Shown one piece after another: positions 15,456 through 23,468 of a stretch of DNA of 23,532 nucleotides; the stretch's first letter is position 1; each line of letters opens with the position of its first letter. Under the pieces are notes generated by a model that saw only the letters and a list, made by a program, of their open reading frames with translations, was not told where the DNA came from and ran no database searches. This stretch comes from an uncultured Selenomonadaceae bacterium (GTDB taxonomy: Bacteria; Bacillota; Negativicutes; Selenomonadales; Selenomonadaceae). The position numbers and the translations under genes were made by a program. Location of the stretch: positions 1-23,532 of the forward strand of contig CATYZV010000001.1 in assembly GCA_958415865.1 (NCBI GenBank), given 5' to 3'.

Positions 15456-17279
15456 TTACTGCTGAGCCGTTTGTGCTGCCTGATTTTCCTGTCCTTTGTG
15501 CAGCTCGTCCAGTAGTGCCTGATTGCCGTTGATCGGCTTGATATTGGCGTAGCGGAACAGCTGCAAAAAGATATCGTGGGCTATCGGTGCTGCTATCTGG
15601 CCGCCGTAGTATTCGCCGCCTGCTGGGTCGTTGATGATGATCAGGACGGTAAACTGAGGTGATTCTACCGGTCCGAAGCCGCAGAAGGAGGCGATGTAAT
15701 GGCCCGGCATATAGCCGCCGTTGACCATATCTATCTTCTGTGCCGTGCCTGTCTTGCCTGCGATACTGTAGCCTTCAATAGAGGCTTTAGAGCCGCCGCC
15801 GGTCGATACGACCTGTTCCAGCACGGATTTCAAGGTCTTGTCCACATCAGAGTCGATGCAGCGGCGCACTTCTTCGCGCTGAGTCTGCTGGTAGACACTG
15901 CCGTCAGCATTGTAAATGGCCTTGATGATATGCGGCTTCAGCAATACACCGTCGTTGGCGATTGCCGACATTGCAGTTACCATTTGCAGAGGTGTTACCG
16001 CGATGCTCTGTCCGATTGCGCTCGTTGCCACATCAGAGGCAACCATGTCTTTAGGGTCGAACAAAATACCCGATTCCTCGCCCGGCAGCTCTATGCCGGT
16101 GCGTTCGCCGAATCCGAATTTGCGGGCATAAGCCATCAGCTTGTCGCCGCCGAGCTTTAAGCCGAGTTCGGCAAAGCCTGTGTTGATCGATTTTTTGACT
16201 ACATCGAGGAATGTAACCGTGCCGAAGCTGCCTTCATTCCAGTTCTGTATTGTGCGGCCGGATACTTCAATAGTACCGGGATCGACGAAGGTATCCGTAG
16301 GCTTGACCAATTTTTCCTGAAAGCCTGCTGCTGCTGTGATCGACTTAAAGGTGGAACCCGGTTCGTATATATCCGAGACGGCTCTGTTTTTCCAAAGCTC
16401 CGGATTGTATTTTGAAAAGTCATTGGGATCGTAGGACGGGCGTGAAGCCATCGCCAATATATCGCCATTTCTGGGGTCCATGACGATCGCTGTTACAGAT
16501 TCGGCACCGTGTTCTGCCAATGCTTTTTCCAATGCTTTCTCGACAATGAATTGATATTGAGCGTTTATCGTCAGCTGAATGTTTTTGCAGTTGGCATCGA
16601 CCGGCGAATTCTTCCAAAATACGGAATCGAGTATAGGGCGTGCCCTGTTGTCCGTGAAGATAAGAGATTCCTGCGCTTCGCCTTTAATCATGCTGTCAAA
16701 CTGCTGTTCAATGCCGTCCAGCCCTTTGTCATCCGTACCGACGAAGCCGATGACGTTGGCTGCGAGCATATCATTAGGATAATAACGCTTGCTTTCCTGC
16801 CGAAAGCCGATGCAGGCACCATAATCCGGCTTCTGCTTAATTAAATCTTTTACGGCTTTAGTCATCTCCGGCTCCATCTGCCGCTTTATCCATTGAAAAC
16901 CGCCGCCGTCTGCTATTTTATCGAGTATTTCCTGCTTGGGTACGCCGATGATAGGCGATAGGTCGGAGGCCAAGCTTTCCGGATCTTTCGTATTATTAGG
17001 ATCGAGGAATAAGGAGCTGGTCATATTGCTGATAGCAAGTTCCTTCATCTCAGAGTCGTAGATAGTGCCGCGCGGTACGTGCAGCACGACGGATTCTTCA
17101 ACCTGCCCTTCCAACATCTTGAGCATCTTGTCCCCGTCTGCCAGCTGTACCCAGCCGTATCTGCCTAAAATCACAAGAAACATTCCGGCGATGACGATGA
17201 ACATCCATAGTATATTGTTAGTTATATCGCGCCGCTTATACACTCTGCGGCCTTTTGGCTTATTGCTGTTAGGAGTCAT
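15456..17279 (-). CDS. Class B penicillin-binding protein (FtsI/SpoVD/PBP2-like transpeptidase)
   Basis: This is a 607-residue peptidoglycan DD-transpeptidase. It has a basic cytoplasmic tail, one membrane anchor (about 22-40, ILWMFIVIAGMFLVILG), and a dimerisation domain starting at HVPRGTIYD. The C-terminal transpeptidase domain has the three active-site motifs: STFK (Ser309-Lys312), SIN (364-366) and KTGT (509-512). There is no PASTA domain, so it is closer to FtsI/PBP2 than to PASTA-bearing SpoVD or PBP2x. It stands outside a division/cell-wall cluster, so the septal, elongation or sporulation role cannot be decided. The last residues are Gln/Ala-rich. ATG 17279 follows AAAGGCAG. An extended -10 promoter lies upstream at 17334-17342. 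Confidence 0.93.
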   Translation of the reverse strand: MTPNSNKPKGRRVYKRRDITNNILWMFIVIAGMFLVILGRYGWVQLADGDKMLKMLEGQVEESVVLHVPRGTIYDSEMKELAISNMTSSLFLDPNNTKDPESLASDLSPIIGVPKQEILDKIADGGGFQWIKRQMEPEMTKAVKDLIKQKPDYGACIGFRQESKRYYPNDMLAANVIGFVGTDDKGLDGIEQQFDSMIKGEAQESLIFTDNRARPILDSVFWKNSPVDANCKNIQLTINAQYQFIVEKALEKALAEHGAESVTAIVMDPRNGDILAMASRPSYDPNDFSKYNPELWKNRAVSDIYEPGSTFKSITAAAGFQEKLVKPTDTFVDPGTIEVSGRTIQNWNEGSFGTVTFLDVVKKSINTGFAELGLKLGGDKLMAYARKFGFGERTGIELPGEESGILFDPKDMVASDVATSAIGQSIAVTPLQMVTAMSAIANDGVLLKPHIIKAIYNADGSVYQQTQREEVRRCIDSDVDKTLKSVLEQVVSTGGGSKASIEGYSIAGKTGTAQKIDMVNGGYMPGHYIASFCGFGPVESPQFTVLIIINDPAGGEYYGGQIAAPIAHDIFLQLFRYANIKPINGNQALLDELHKGQENQAAQTAQQ

Positions 17280-17333
17280 AACTGCCTTTCTAGCGGAATA
17301 TTATTCAAATTACTTTAGTCTGCCGCTTTCCAT

Positions 17334-17342
17334 ATTATAGCA
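17334..17342 (-). promoter_or_regulatory. Extended -10 promoter for the penicillin-binding protein gene
   Basis: Read on the minus strand: TGCTATAAT, a perfect -10 hexamer at 17339-17334 with the TGn extension. No good -35 is seen. The nearby inverted repeat AAAAAATC (17342-17349) / GATTTTTT (17362-17369) overlaps the upstream promoter region. Confidence 0.6.
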
Positions 17343-17399
17343 AAAAATCAAAGTGAAGGCAGATTTTTTAGCAAAACTTCTTTCAAATATATATCAATG

Positions 17400-17408
17400 T
17401 GATACAAT
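17400..17408 (+). promoter_or_regulatory. Extended -10 promoter for ridA
   Basis: TGATACAAT gives a -10 (TACAAT, 17403-17408) with TGn extension; TTTCAA at 17381-17386 is a weak -35 at 16 bp. It is divergent from the penicillin-binding protein promoter about 60 bp away. Confidence 0.5.
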
Positions 17409-17442
17409 AGGAAATAGATTAATCAGTAGGAGGTATCCTTTA

Positions 17443-17814
17443 ATGAAAGTAATTCAGACTAATAACGCACCGGCAGCTGTCGGTCCTTACTCACAGGCTG
17501 TTGAACTCGGCAGCCTCGTATTTGCATCCGGCCAGATCGCACTTGACCCTGCTACAGGCAAACTCGCTGAAGGCATCGAAGCACAGACGCATCAGGCTCT
17601 TAAAAATGCACAGGCAGTCATCGCTGCTTCCGGAGCAAAATGGGAAAACGTCGTAAAGACGACAGTGTTCATCACCAACGTCGACGACTTTGCCAAAGTA
17701 AATGAAATCTATGCTACGTATTTCAAACAGCCGTATCCGGCACGTTCCTGCGTGGAAATCAGCCGTCTGCCCAAAGGCGCATTGATTGAAGTAGAAGTCA
17801 TCGCTGCTAAATAA
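17443..17814 (+). CDS. ridA: RidA family enamine/imine deaminase
   Basis: RidA (YjgF/YER057c/UK114) hydrolyses reactive enamines and imines such as 2-aminoacrylate made by PLP enzymes, releasing ammonia and protecting other PLP enzymes. The 123-residue product has NAPAAVGPYSQAVELG at the start, the GQIALDP strand, TTVFITNVDDFAKVNEIY, and the active-site segment YPARSCVEISRLPKGALIEVEVIA with Arg101 and Glu116. The start is ATG 17443 with AGGAGG at 17429-17434. Thirty in-frame codons upstream are excluded because they cover the promoter and are not family-like. It is monocistronic with a strong terminator. Confidence 0.96.
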   Translation: MKVIQTNNAPAAVGPYSQAVELGSLVFASGQIALDPATGKLAEGIEAQTHQALKNAQAVIAASGAKWENVVKTTVFITNVDDFAKVNEIYATYFKQPYPARSCVEISRLPKGALIEVEVIAAK

Positions 17815-17830
17815 ATTAAAACTGACTAGG

Positions 17831-17877
17831 CGTATGAAGTGCAGAAGCAATCTGCACCTCATACGTCTTTTTGTTTG
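17831..17877 (+). terminator. Intrinsic terminator after ridA
   Basis: CGTATGA (17831-17837) and GTGCAGA (17839-17845) pair with TCTGCAC (17851-17857) and TCATACG (17859-17865), one internal mismatch, 5-nt loop, followed by TCTTTTTGTTTG. Confidence 0.93.
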
Positions 17878-17904
17878 TAAAACCGCGGTAAAATATACTA
17901 TAAT
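17875..17904 (+). promoter_or_regulatory. Promoter of the MFS transporter gene
   Basis: TTGTAA (17875-17880), 18-bp spacer, TATAAT (17899-17904). A second TATAAT lies at 17913-17918. The -35 overlaps the end of the ridA terminator T-tract. Confidence 0.6.
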
Positions 17905-17955
17905 ATCATAGATATAATAAAATCTCATTGTTATCTTTAAGGAGTGATTTTCTTA

Positions 17956-19245
17956 ATGGCAGATGAAAAAAACCATATTGAAGGCGAAGAAGGACATCAT
18001 ATAAAGACCCTTATCGCCTCTGTACTCGGCTACGCCTCTGAAGGCCTGGATGTGTTTTTATTATCCTTCGTACTCGTATTCATTATTAAGGATCTAGGGC
18101 TGACAACTGCTGAAGCAGGCAACCTGACGCTTGCCACTACCATCGGCATGTGGGTAGGCTCGTATATCTTCGGCTATCTGGCAGACAAATACGGCCGCAC
18201 TAGGACATTATCCTTATCAATTATCCTCTACGCTGTCGGCACAGGTCTTTTGTACTTCGTCAGCGACTACTACATCTTTATGCTGCTGCGCTTTATCATC
18301 GGCATCGGTATCGGCGGTGAATTCGGCATCGGCATGGCGATCGTAGTTGAAACGTGGGCACCGAAAATGCGTGCCAGAGCTACTTCTTGGGTTGCTCTCG
18401 GCTGGCAGGGCGGCGTTTTGCTGGCAGCTGTAGTGCCGGCTCTCATCGTGCCTACATTTGGCTGGAGAGCAGTATTCCTCGTAGGCCTCATTCCTGCACT
18501 GATCGCAATTTACGTGCGAATGCACCTCAAAGAACCGATTCTATGGAAAAAGCGCAAAGAACGTGAACAGGAACTCGCGGCAAAGAAAAATGCAGGTCAG
18601 CTGTCTGCTGATGAAGAAAAAGAATACTTCACCCTCACCGGCATGCCGCTGAAAAAACTGTTCACCGACAGCAAAACGACAAAAGCCACCATCGGCCTCA
18701 CCGTCATGTGCCTCGTGCAGAACTTCGGCTACTACGCTATTTTCAGCTGGATGCCGACTATCTTAGCACAGAAATACGGCTATACATTAGCTAAGACAAG
18801 CGGCTGGATGATCATCTCCATCGCCGGCATGATCATCGGCATAACTTTATTCGGCATTTTGGCAGATAAAATCGGCAGAAAGAAAACATTCACGCTGTGG
18901 TACGTGTTCGGCACTATCTACTGCATAATTTACTTCTTCTGCTTCACCAGCCAAGAAGCACTGCTTTGGGGCAGCTTCCTCTTAGGCTTCACCGTAAACG
19001 GCATGATGGGCGGCTACGGTGCTGTCATCGCTGAAAACTACCCCTCAGAAGCTCGCTCTACTGCTGAAAATCTCATCTTCGGCACTGGCAGAGGCCTAGC
19101 AGGCTTCGGCCCCGCCATAATAGGCTATCTTGCAACAGGCGGCAGCCTCATCGGTGCAATGAGCCTCGTGTTCATCATCTATCCCATAGCATTGATCTTT
19201 ATGCTGCTCACCGTTCCCGAAACAAAAGGCATCAAAATCAAATAA
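17956..19245 (+). CDS. MFS transporter, metabolite:proton symporter type
   Basis: This 429-residue major facilitator has about 12 membrane helices and a cytoplasmic central loop rich in Lys/Glu (around KKRKEREQELAAKKN). MFS motif A occurs twice, GYLADKYGRTRTL after helix 2 and GILADKIGRKKTF after helix 8. The RFIIGIGIGGEFGIGMAIVVE segment in helix 4 and EGLDVFLLSFVL in helix 1 resemble the aromatic-acid/sialate/sugar-acid symporter group (AAHS/SHS-like). The substrate cannot be assigned from sequence alone. The N-terminus is acidic and His-containing (EKNHIEGEEGHH). ATG 17956 follows AAGGAG with an 11-nt spacing; the in-frame GTG at 17944 overlaps the Shine-Dalgarno. It has its own promoter and terminator. 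Confidence 0.9.
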   Translation: MADEKNHIEGEEGHHIKTLIASVLGYASEGLDVFLLSFVLVFIIKDLGLTTAEAGNLTLATTIGMWVGSYIFGYLADKYGRTRTLSLSIILYAVGTGLLYFVSDYYIFMLLRFIIGIGIGGEFGIGMAIVVETWAPKMRARATSWVALGWQGGVLLAAVVPALIVPTFGWRAVFLVGLIPALIAIYVRMHLKEPILWKKRKEREQELAAKKNAGQLSADEEKEYFTLTGMPLKKLFTDSKTTKATIGLTVMCLVQNFGYYAIFSWMPTILAQKYGYTLAKTSGWMIISIAGMIIGITLFGILADKIGRKKTFTLWYVFGTIYCIIYFFCFTSQEALLWGSFLLGFTVNGMMGGYGAVIAENYPSEARSTAENLIFGTGRGLAGFGPAIIGYLATGGSLIGAMSLVFIIYPIALIFMLLTVPETKGIKIK

Positions 19246-19262
19246 TAGAATTAGAATCAAAT

Positions 19263-19301
19263 AAAAAACTGCACGGCAATTTATCACCGTGCAGTTTTTT
19301 T
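19263..19301. terminator. Bidirectional terminator between MFS gene and phosphatase gene
   Basis: AAAAAACTGCACGG (19263-19276), 10-nt loop, CCGTGCAGTTTTTT (19287-19300). The stem is perfect with A and T flanks, placed between two convergent genes. Confidence 0.92.
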
Positions 19302-19315
19302 CATAATATCAGCTG

Positions 19316-19786
19316 TTATCCACGCAAATTGTATTTTGCAATAATACTCTTAAGCAAAGCACGGCAGCCCATATCTACATCTCTATAAGTAGTATTGAAA
19401 TCACCCGTATACCAAGGATCAGCCACATCGCGCTTCATGTTGCAAAAACTCAGCAGCTTGTTGACCTTATGAGCAATATCCTCACCGATGATAAAGCGCA
19501 GATTGTACAGATTATTATCATCCATTACAATAAGATAATCATACGCCGTATAATCCTCCCGCACCACTTGAACAGCGCGGCGTTTCGCAAATGGAATACC
19601 ATGCTCTTTTAGTACAGCCTTAGTTCCGTAATGCGTATCACAGCCGATTTCCTCGCGGCTGGTTGCCGCTGACCTGATGACGAATTCATCTGACAGCCCG
19701 GCTTTGCGCACTAAATCCTTCATAACAAACTCAGCCATCGGCGATCTGCAAATATTGCCGTGGCAGATGAATAGTATTTTTATCAT
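19316..19786 (-). CDS. Low molecular weight protein tyrosine phosphatase
   Basis: The 156-residue product has the LMW-PTP P-loop at the very N-terminus, ILFICHGNICRSPMAEF, with nucleophile Cys8 and Arg14 (CX5R). The general acid Asp123 is in VADPWYTGDF. The fold is complete (SAATSREEIGCDTHYGTKAVL, then DYLIVMDDNNLYNL). Such enzymes dephosphorylate tyrosine kinases of capsule or exopolysaccharide synthesis, or protein-arginine phosphate in some Firmicutes. No capsule genes are nearby, so the substrate is open. The start is ATG 19786, which has AAGGAG ahead; 13 more in-frame codons upstream cover that Shine-Dalgarno and are excluded. Confidence 0.94.
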   Translation of the reverse strand: MIKILFICHGNICRSPMAEFVMKDLVRKAGLSDEFVIRSAATSREEIGCDTHYGTKAVLKEHGIPFAKRRAVQVVREDYTAYDYLIVMDDNNLYNLRFIIGEDIAHKVNKLLSFCNMKRDVADPWYTGDFNTTYRDVDMGCRALLKSIIAKYNLRG

Positions 19787-19808
19787 GGTATCATCTCCTT
19801 TATGGAAT

Positions 19809-19893
19809 AAATAAACTGATATCATTATATCATGGGTAGCAGTTTATTTTGCTCTTTTGTTTTATTGACAAACTGCTTATACTTGCTTAAAAT
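19809..19893. promoter_or_regulatory. Divergent promoter region of the phosphatase and DeoR genes with inverted repeat
   Basis: Toward the phosphatase (minus strand), TGATATAAT is an extended -10 at 19832-19824. Toward the deoR-type gene, TTGACA (19865-19870), 17 bp and TAAAAT (19888-19893) form a good promoter. A perfect 10-bp inverted repeat, AAATAAACTG (19809-19818) and CAGTTTATTT (19840-19849), brackets the phosphatase -10. A third AAACTG overlaps the end of the DeoR-side -35 (from 19870). These are candidate operator half-sites for the adjacent repressor. Confidence 0.6.
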
Positions 19894-19913
19894 TAAGTTG
19901 AAGTGGTGATTAT

Positions 19914-20687
19914 ATGTATCAAGAAGAGCGTCTCTACCAAATACTCAATCTACTGCGCCAAAAAAAGAGCCTATCCAAACAGGAAATAATGGAAGCTTTT
20001 AAGGTTTCCCGAGATACGGCAAGGCGTGATATCATATGCCTTGTCAATGAGGGCGTAGCATTGAGGACGTACGGCGGCATTACTCTGCCGACTGTACAGC
20101 TCAGGCGAGGCTACAAGGAAAGAGCTGAAATTCAGCTGAGCAGAAAAGCACAGCTGGGCAGGCTGGCAGCTACGTACATCAAGAAGAATGCTGCCTGCTA
20201 TTTCGATTCATCGACGACCGTGCGGTATATCTGCAAATACATTAAGGAAAAATCTACTGTTTACAGCAATTCTATAGATATCATTGAGCAGCTGGAGGAT
20301 AAAAAGCAAATCGATCTGCATATTCTCGGCGGCAGGCTAAATGTTGTGCACAATTATATTTACGGCGGCGAAGCGCAGGCTATGCTGGATAATGTTCATT
20401 TTGACATCGCTTTTTTCGGCACATCCAGTATAACAGAAGATGGTTTTTATACTTTTGACAGCGAAGATGTAGCGTTGAAGCGAGCTGCGGCAAAAAATGC
20501 CTCTGTCGTCTGTGTGCTGGCTGATTCGGCTAAGTTTTTATTACAGCCAACGATAAAATTTGCTGATTTCAGTGAAGTGGATATGGTGCTTACGACGAAG
20601 ATGCCGCCAAAGTCGATAATAAAAGCTCTCGCTAGGGCAAATTGCTCATTGATCTGGAATTTGAACGACACGAAAGAAGGGGAATGA
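19914..20687 (+). CDS. DeoR/GlpR-family transcriptional regulator
   Basis: The 257-residue protein has the N-terminal DeoR winged HTH (about 5-57: ERLYQILNLLRQKKSLSKQE, then IMEAFKVSRDTARRDI and RTYGGI). The DeoRC effector domain follows, containing YFDSSTTVRYICKYI, LGGRLN, YIYGGEAQAML, FFGTSSITEDGFYTFDSEDVALKRAA and ADSAKF. Family members bind phosphorylated sugars or related metabolites and repress nearby catabolic genes. Here it is followed after 6 bases by a Cof-type HAD phosphatase, so the pair is likely one operon concerned with a phosphorylated metabolite. ATG 19914 follows GTGGTGAT. Autoregulation through the AAACTG repeats is an inference. Confidence 0.92.
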   Translation: MYQEERLYQILNLLRQKKSLSKQEIMEAFKVSRDTARRDIICLVNEGVALRTYGGITLPTVQLRRGYKERAEIQLSRKAQLGRLAATYIKKNAACYFDSSTTVRYICKYIKEKSTVYSNSIDIIEQLEDKKQIDLHILGGRLNVVHNYIYGGEAQAMLDNVHFDIAFFGTSSITEDGFYTFDSEDVALKRAAAKNASVVCVLADSAKFLLQPTIKFADFSEVDMVLTTKMPPKSIIKALARANCSLIWNLNDTKEGE

Positions 20688-20693
20688 CCTTTT

Positions 20694-21494
20694 ATGACAA
20701 TAAAATTAGCAGCCATGGATATGGACGGCACGCTGCTCAATCGGGATAAGCTTGTTTCAGAGGGCAATCGCCGCGCTATAAAAGAAGCTATAGAAAACGG
20801 CGTGTACGTTACTATAGCCACCGGCAGAATGCCCGGTTCATCTGCTTATTTTGCAAGGCAGCTCAACCTGAACTGCCCGATCATCTCCTGCAACGGAAGC
20901 GTAGTTCAGCCGCTTGACGGCAGCAAGCCAATATTTGAAGCTCATTTTCCTTCTGATACGGTAAAGAAGCTTATTGAGATGTGCTATGATAATAATTGGT
21001 ATCTGCGCTGGTACATCGGCGATTCTATATATGTACGCTATCTCGATATGGATATGTTCCCGGCGTACGGCACGACTAAAGGACTGGATATTCAGCCTGT
21101 AGGCGATGATTTTGCAAAGTATATCCATAATGTTACGCAGCTTGTGGTATGCGATTACGAACACAACATTCGTCCTGTCTACGAACAGATAGCCAGCCGC
21201 TTCAAGGAAAGCATCGGGCTGCAGCAAAACACAGGCCATAGCATGGACATAACGCCGCCGGGCATCACTAAGGCTGTAGGCGTGGCAAAGCTGGCTGAAT
21301 ATCTAGGCATAAAGCAAAATGAAATCATGACGCTGGGCGACGGAGACAACGACCTCAGCATGATTGAATATGCCGGTGTCGGCGTTGCGATGGACAATGC
21401 CATTGATGAAGTGAAAAATATAGCGCAGTTCATAACGAAAGACTGCGATGATGACGGCATAGCATATGCTTTCGATAAATTCATTTTGAAGTGA
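20694..21494 (+). CDS. Cof-type HAD-IIB family phosphatase
   Basis: This 266-residue haloacid dehalogenase-superfamily hydrolase belongs to the Cof/IIB group. Motif I is DMDGTLLN (Asp9, Asp11). Motif II is the Thr of TIATGR. Motif III is the Lys before AVGVAKLAEYLGI (PPGITKAVG), and motif IV is GDGDNDLSMIEYAG. A type IIB cap domain occupies the middle third (about 80-190). Relatives dephosphorylate sugar phosphates, PLP or FMN-type small molecules, and substrate prediction from sequence is unreliable. ATG 20694 follows GAAGGGG and lies 6 bases after the DeoR gene. A bidirectional terminator follows. Confidence 0.93.
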   Translation: MTIKLAAMDMDGTLLNRDKLVSEGNRRAIKEAIENGVYVTIATGRMPGSSAYFARQLNLNCPIISCNGSVVQPLDGSKPIFEAHFPSDTVKKLIEMCYDNNWYLRWYIGDSIYVRYLDMDMFPAYGTTKGLDIQPVGDDFAKYIHNVTQLVVCDYEHNIRPVYEQIASRFKESIGLQQNTGHSMDITPPGITKAVGVAKLAEYLGIKQNEIMTLGDGDNDLSMIEYAGVGVAMDNAIDEVKNIAQFITKDCDDDGIAYAFDKFILK

Positions 21495-21516
21495 TTGTTC
21501 TGCCATAGAAAAATTA

Positions 21517-21548
21517 AAAACCCTCAGCATTGTTTTGCTGAGGGTTTT
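21517..21548. terminator. Bidirectional terminator between HAD gene and AAA+ regulator gene
   Basis: AAAACCCTCAGCA (21517-21529), 6-nt loop, TGCTGAGGGTTTT (21536-21548): perfect 13-bp arms for two convergent transcripts. Confidence 0.92.
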
Positions 21549-21560
21549 GCTGTTTATATA

Positions 21561-23468
21561 TTATTTTTCCAAGCCGTATTTTTTGATGTAGCGGTACAAT
21601 GTAACGCGGCTGACGCTTAGCAGGTTGGACAAGCGGCTGATGTTGCCGCCGGCTGCTTTCCACGCTTTGAGAAAGATTTCCTTATCGGTCTTCCATTTGT
21701 TGTCAGGCTTTACATTGCCCATAAGGTTGATATCTACAGGGCGTATTTCTTTTCCGGGTGTATTGAAGAAAGAGTATTCTAAGACACTTTGCAGCTGCTT
21801 GATATTGCCGGGCCAGTCGTAATTGCGCAGCAGTTCCATCGTTTCAGGCAGTAGGAGCTTCGTTTCCATCTGATGCTGGCGCGATAATTCTTCGACGATA
21901 TTTTTCGACAAAAGAGGTATATCATCACGGCGCGAACGCAGGGACGGCACGCGGATGATGCTGCGTGAAATGATGTTGAACAGTTTTTCATCGAACTGTC
22001 CCTTTTCAGTCAGGCGGCGCAGGTTGGCATCAGTTGCGGCTATGATGCGCACATTGATGCTTCTTTCCAAGCTTTCACCGATGCGGTGAGATTTTTTTTC
22101 AAACAAAGTCTGAGCTAACATTCTTGCTACACTGGCAGGCATTTTTTCAATTTCGTCAATGAATAAAGTACCCTTGCTGGCAAGTTCCAATTTGCCGGGA
22201 TGGCTCACATCAGGCTCTGTAGCAGCACCGAATAAATCCTGTTCAAGCAATTCAGGTGTGGAATCAGCGCAGTTTATGGAGATGAGCGGACCTGCCATGC
22301 GCATGCTGGCCATATGAATGCCATGTGCCAGACGCTGCTTGCCGGTGCCGCCTTCGCCCTGCAGCAGCACATGATTTTTATTGCGTGCCACGCGGTATGC
22401 TCGTTCTTTCATCTGAATGAACGGCTTGCTTTCGCCGACCATAGAGCTGAGGCTGTACTTTGCCGTATAGCCGGAAGCGTGTGCTACCAGCGTGCGCAGA
22501 TCTTCAATCGGCATCGATACAGTAACGACGCTCTGTACCTCATCGTCATCGGGAGAACTTTTAAGAGGCACAACAGTATTTATATCTTCATACGTTTTAT
22601 TGGCTGTGATCCAAGTCGTTTCGCGGTTGTAGCAGGATATACCTTGAAAGCCGTCGTAAATCGGCGTATGTGTATAATTGAGCACAATGTCTTTTAAATG
22701 AGCAGTCTTGTCATTTTCGTCGATGGCATTGATAGCTGACAGACGTTCTTTTCCCATGCGGTTAGCATAGACAATCTTATCCTCCGGCATGATATGATAT
22801 ACCGCAAACGGAGCTGCATCCAAGATGACCTTTTGAGCCTTGATACTCATCGACTGCTTGATGTTGAGCTCCAGAGCTGTTTTTAATGTGAACAACAATG
22901 CCAATGCTACATCCTGAGGCAATTTATCGTACTGCAATACCGTCAGCGATACGATATAAGAAAGTTCACCGTTTACCATGATAGGCACTGCACCGGCATT
23001 CGTATCATGGAATTCCTTCAGCCACATTTCCGGACCGAATATCCAAAAGGGAGCTTTGCGCTGCTGTACGATGTTGCAGCTCAAAGTACCAACGTCCTTT
23101 AGAGCGAGCGATTCACCTTCCATATGGCTCACTATTTTAGAAGTAGGATTGGCATAGCGTTTTAAAATCACGCAGTTAGCATCCATCAGAGTTAGACATA
23201 AATCGTATTCATGCAGAAAATCGACAATACTGTCGATAAAATGATCCAAGTACTCAATGGCATCCGTATGTTTAGCCTGCAGCTGCTTCATGTCGCCGGC
23301 AGATATATGAGAGCCTGTCAGCATTTTTTTCGGGTCAATATTGTTCGAGCGTGATTCTTGCCACGATTCCGCTATCCATGGATGGACGTTGGCATCCAGA
23401 GTACCATCTTCAGTAAACGCCTTGTAATAATTAATCAATTTTTCGCGGTTGCGATGTTCTCTAATCAT
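21561..23468 (-). CDS. AcoR/DhaR-like AAA+ transcriptional regulator lacking the GAFTGA loop
   Basis: The 635-residue protein has the layout of enhancer-binding activators. A GAF-like sensor comes first (about 70-200), then a PAS-like domain (about 212-325, AAPFAVYHIMPEDKIVYANRMG), the AAA+ domain (about 343-565) and a C-terminal Fis-type HTH (607-630, GNISRLSNLLSVSRVTLYRYI). Walker A is GEGGTGKQ (371-378) and Walker B is GTLFIDEI (433-440). Arg fingers lie in LRSRRDDIPLL and sensor II in WPGNIKQLQ. Between DLFG (411-414) and GKLELA (425-430), where GAFTGA should be, the sequence is AATEPDVSHP. GAFTGA contacts sigma-54, so this protein probably acts without sigma-54, as E. coli DhaR does with sigma-70. 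The ligand and target genes are unknown; the target may be left of this gene's promoter, beyond the window. The Shine-Dalgarno is AGAGGT before ATG 23468. Confidence 0.9.
   Translation of the reverse strand: MIREHRNREKLINYYKAFTEDGTLDANVHPWIAESWQESRSNNIDPKKMLTGSHISAGDMKQLQAKHTDAIEYLDHFIDSIVDFLHEYDLCLTLMDANCVILKRYANPTSKIVSHMEGESLALKDVGTLSCNIVQQRKAPFWIFGPEMWLKEFHDTNAGAVPIMVNGELSYIVSLTVLQYDKLPQDVALALLFTLKTALELNIKQSMSIKAQKVILDAAPFAVYHIMPEDKIVYANRMGKERLSAINAIDENDKTAHLKDIVLNYTHTPIYDGFQGISCYNRETTWITANKTYEDINTVVPLKSSPDDDEVQSVVTVSMPIEDLRTLVAHASGYTAKYSLSSMVGESKPFIQMKERAYRVARNKNHVLLQGEGGTGKQRLAHGIHMASMRMAGPLISINCADSTPELLEQDLFGAATEPDVSHPGKLELASKGTLFIDEIEKMPASVARMLAQTLFEKKSHRIGESLERSINVRIIAATDANLRRLTEKGQFDEKLFNIISRSIIRVPSLRSRRDDIPLLSKNIVEELSRQHQMETKLLLPETMELLRNYDWPGNIKQLQSVLEYSFFNTPGKEIRPVDINLMGNVKPDNKWKTDKEIFLKAWKAAGGNISRLSNLLSVSRVTLYRYIKKYGLEK

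Noticed and set aside
15699..16844. Plus-strand open frames inside the penicillin-binding protein gene
   Set aside because: Antisense to conserved transpeptidase motifs, without ribosome sites or family resemblance.
17353..17442. Thirty-codon N-terminal extension of ridA
   Set aside because: It covers the predicted promoter; the AGGAGG site points to ATG 17443 and the family starts there.
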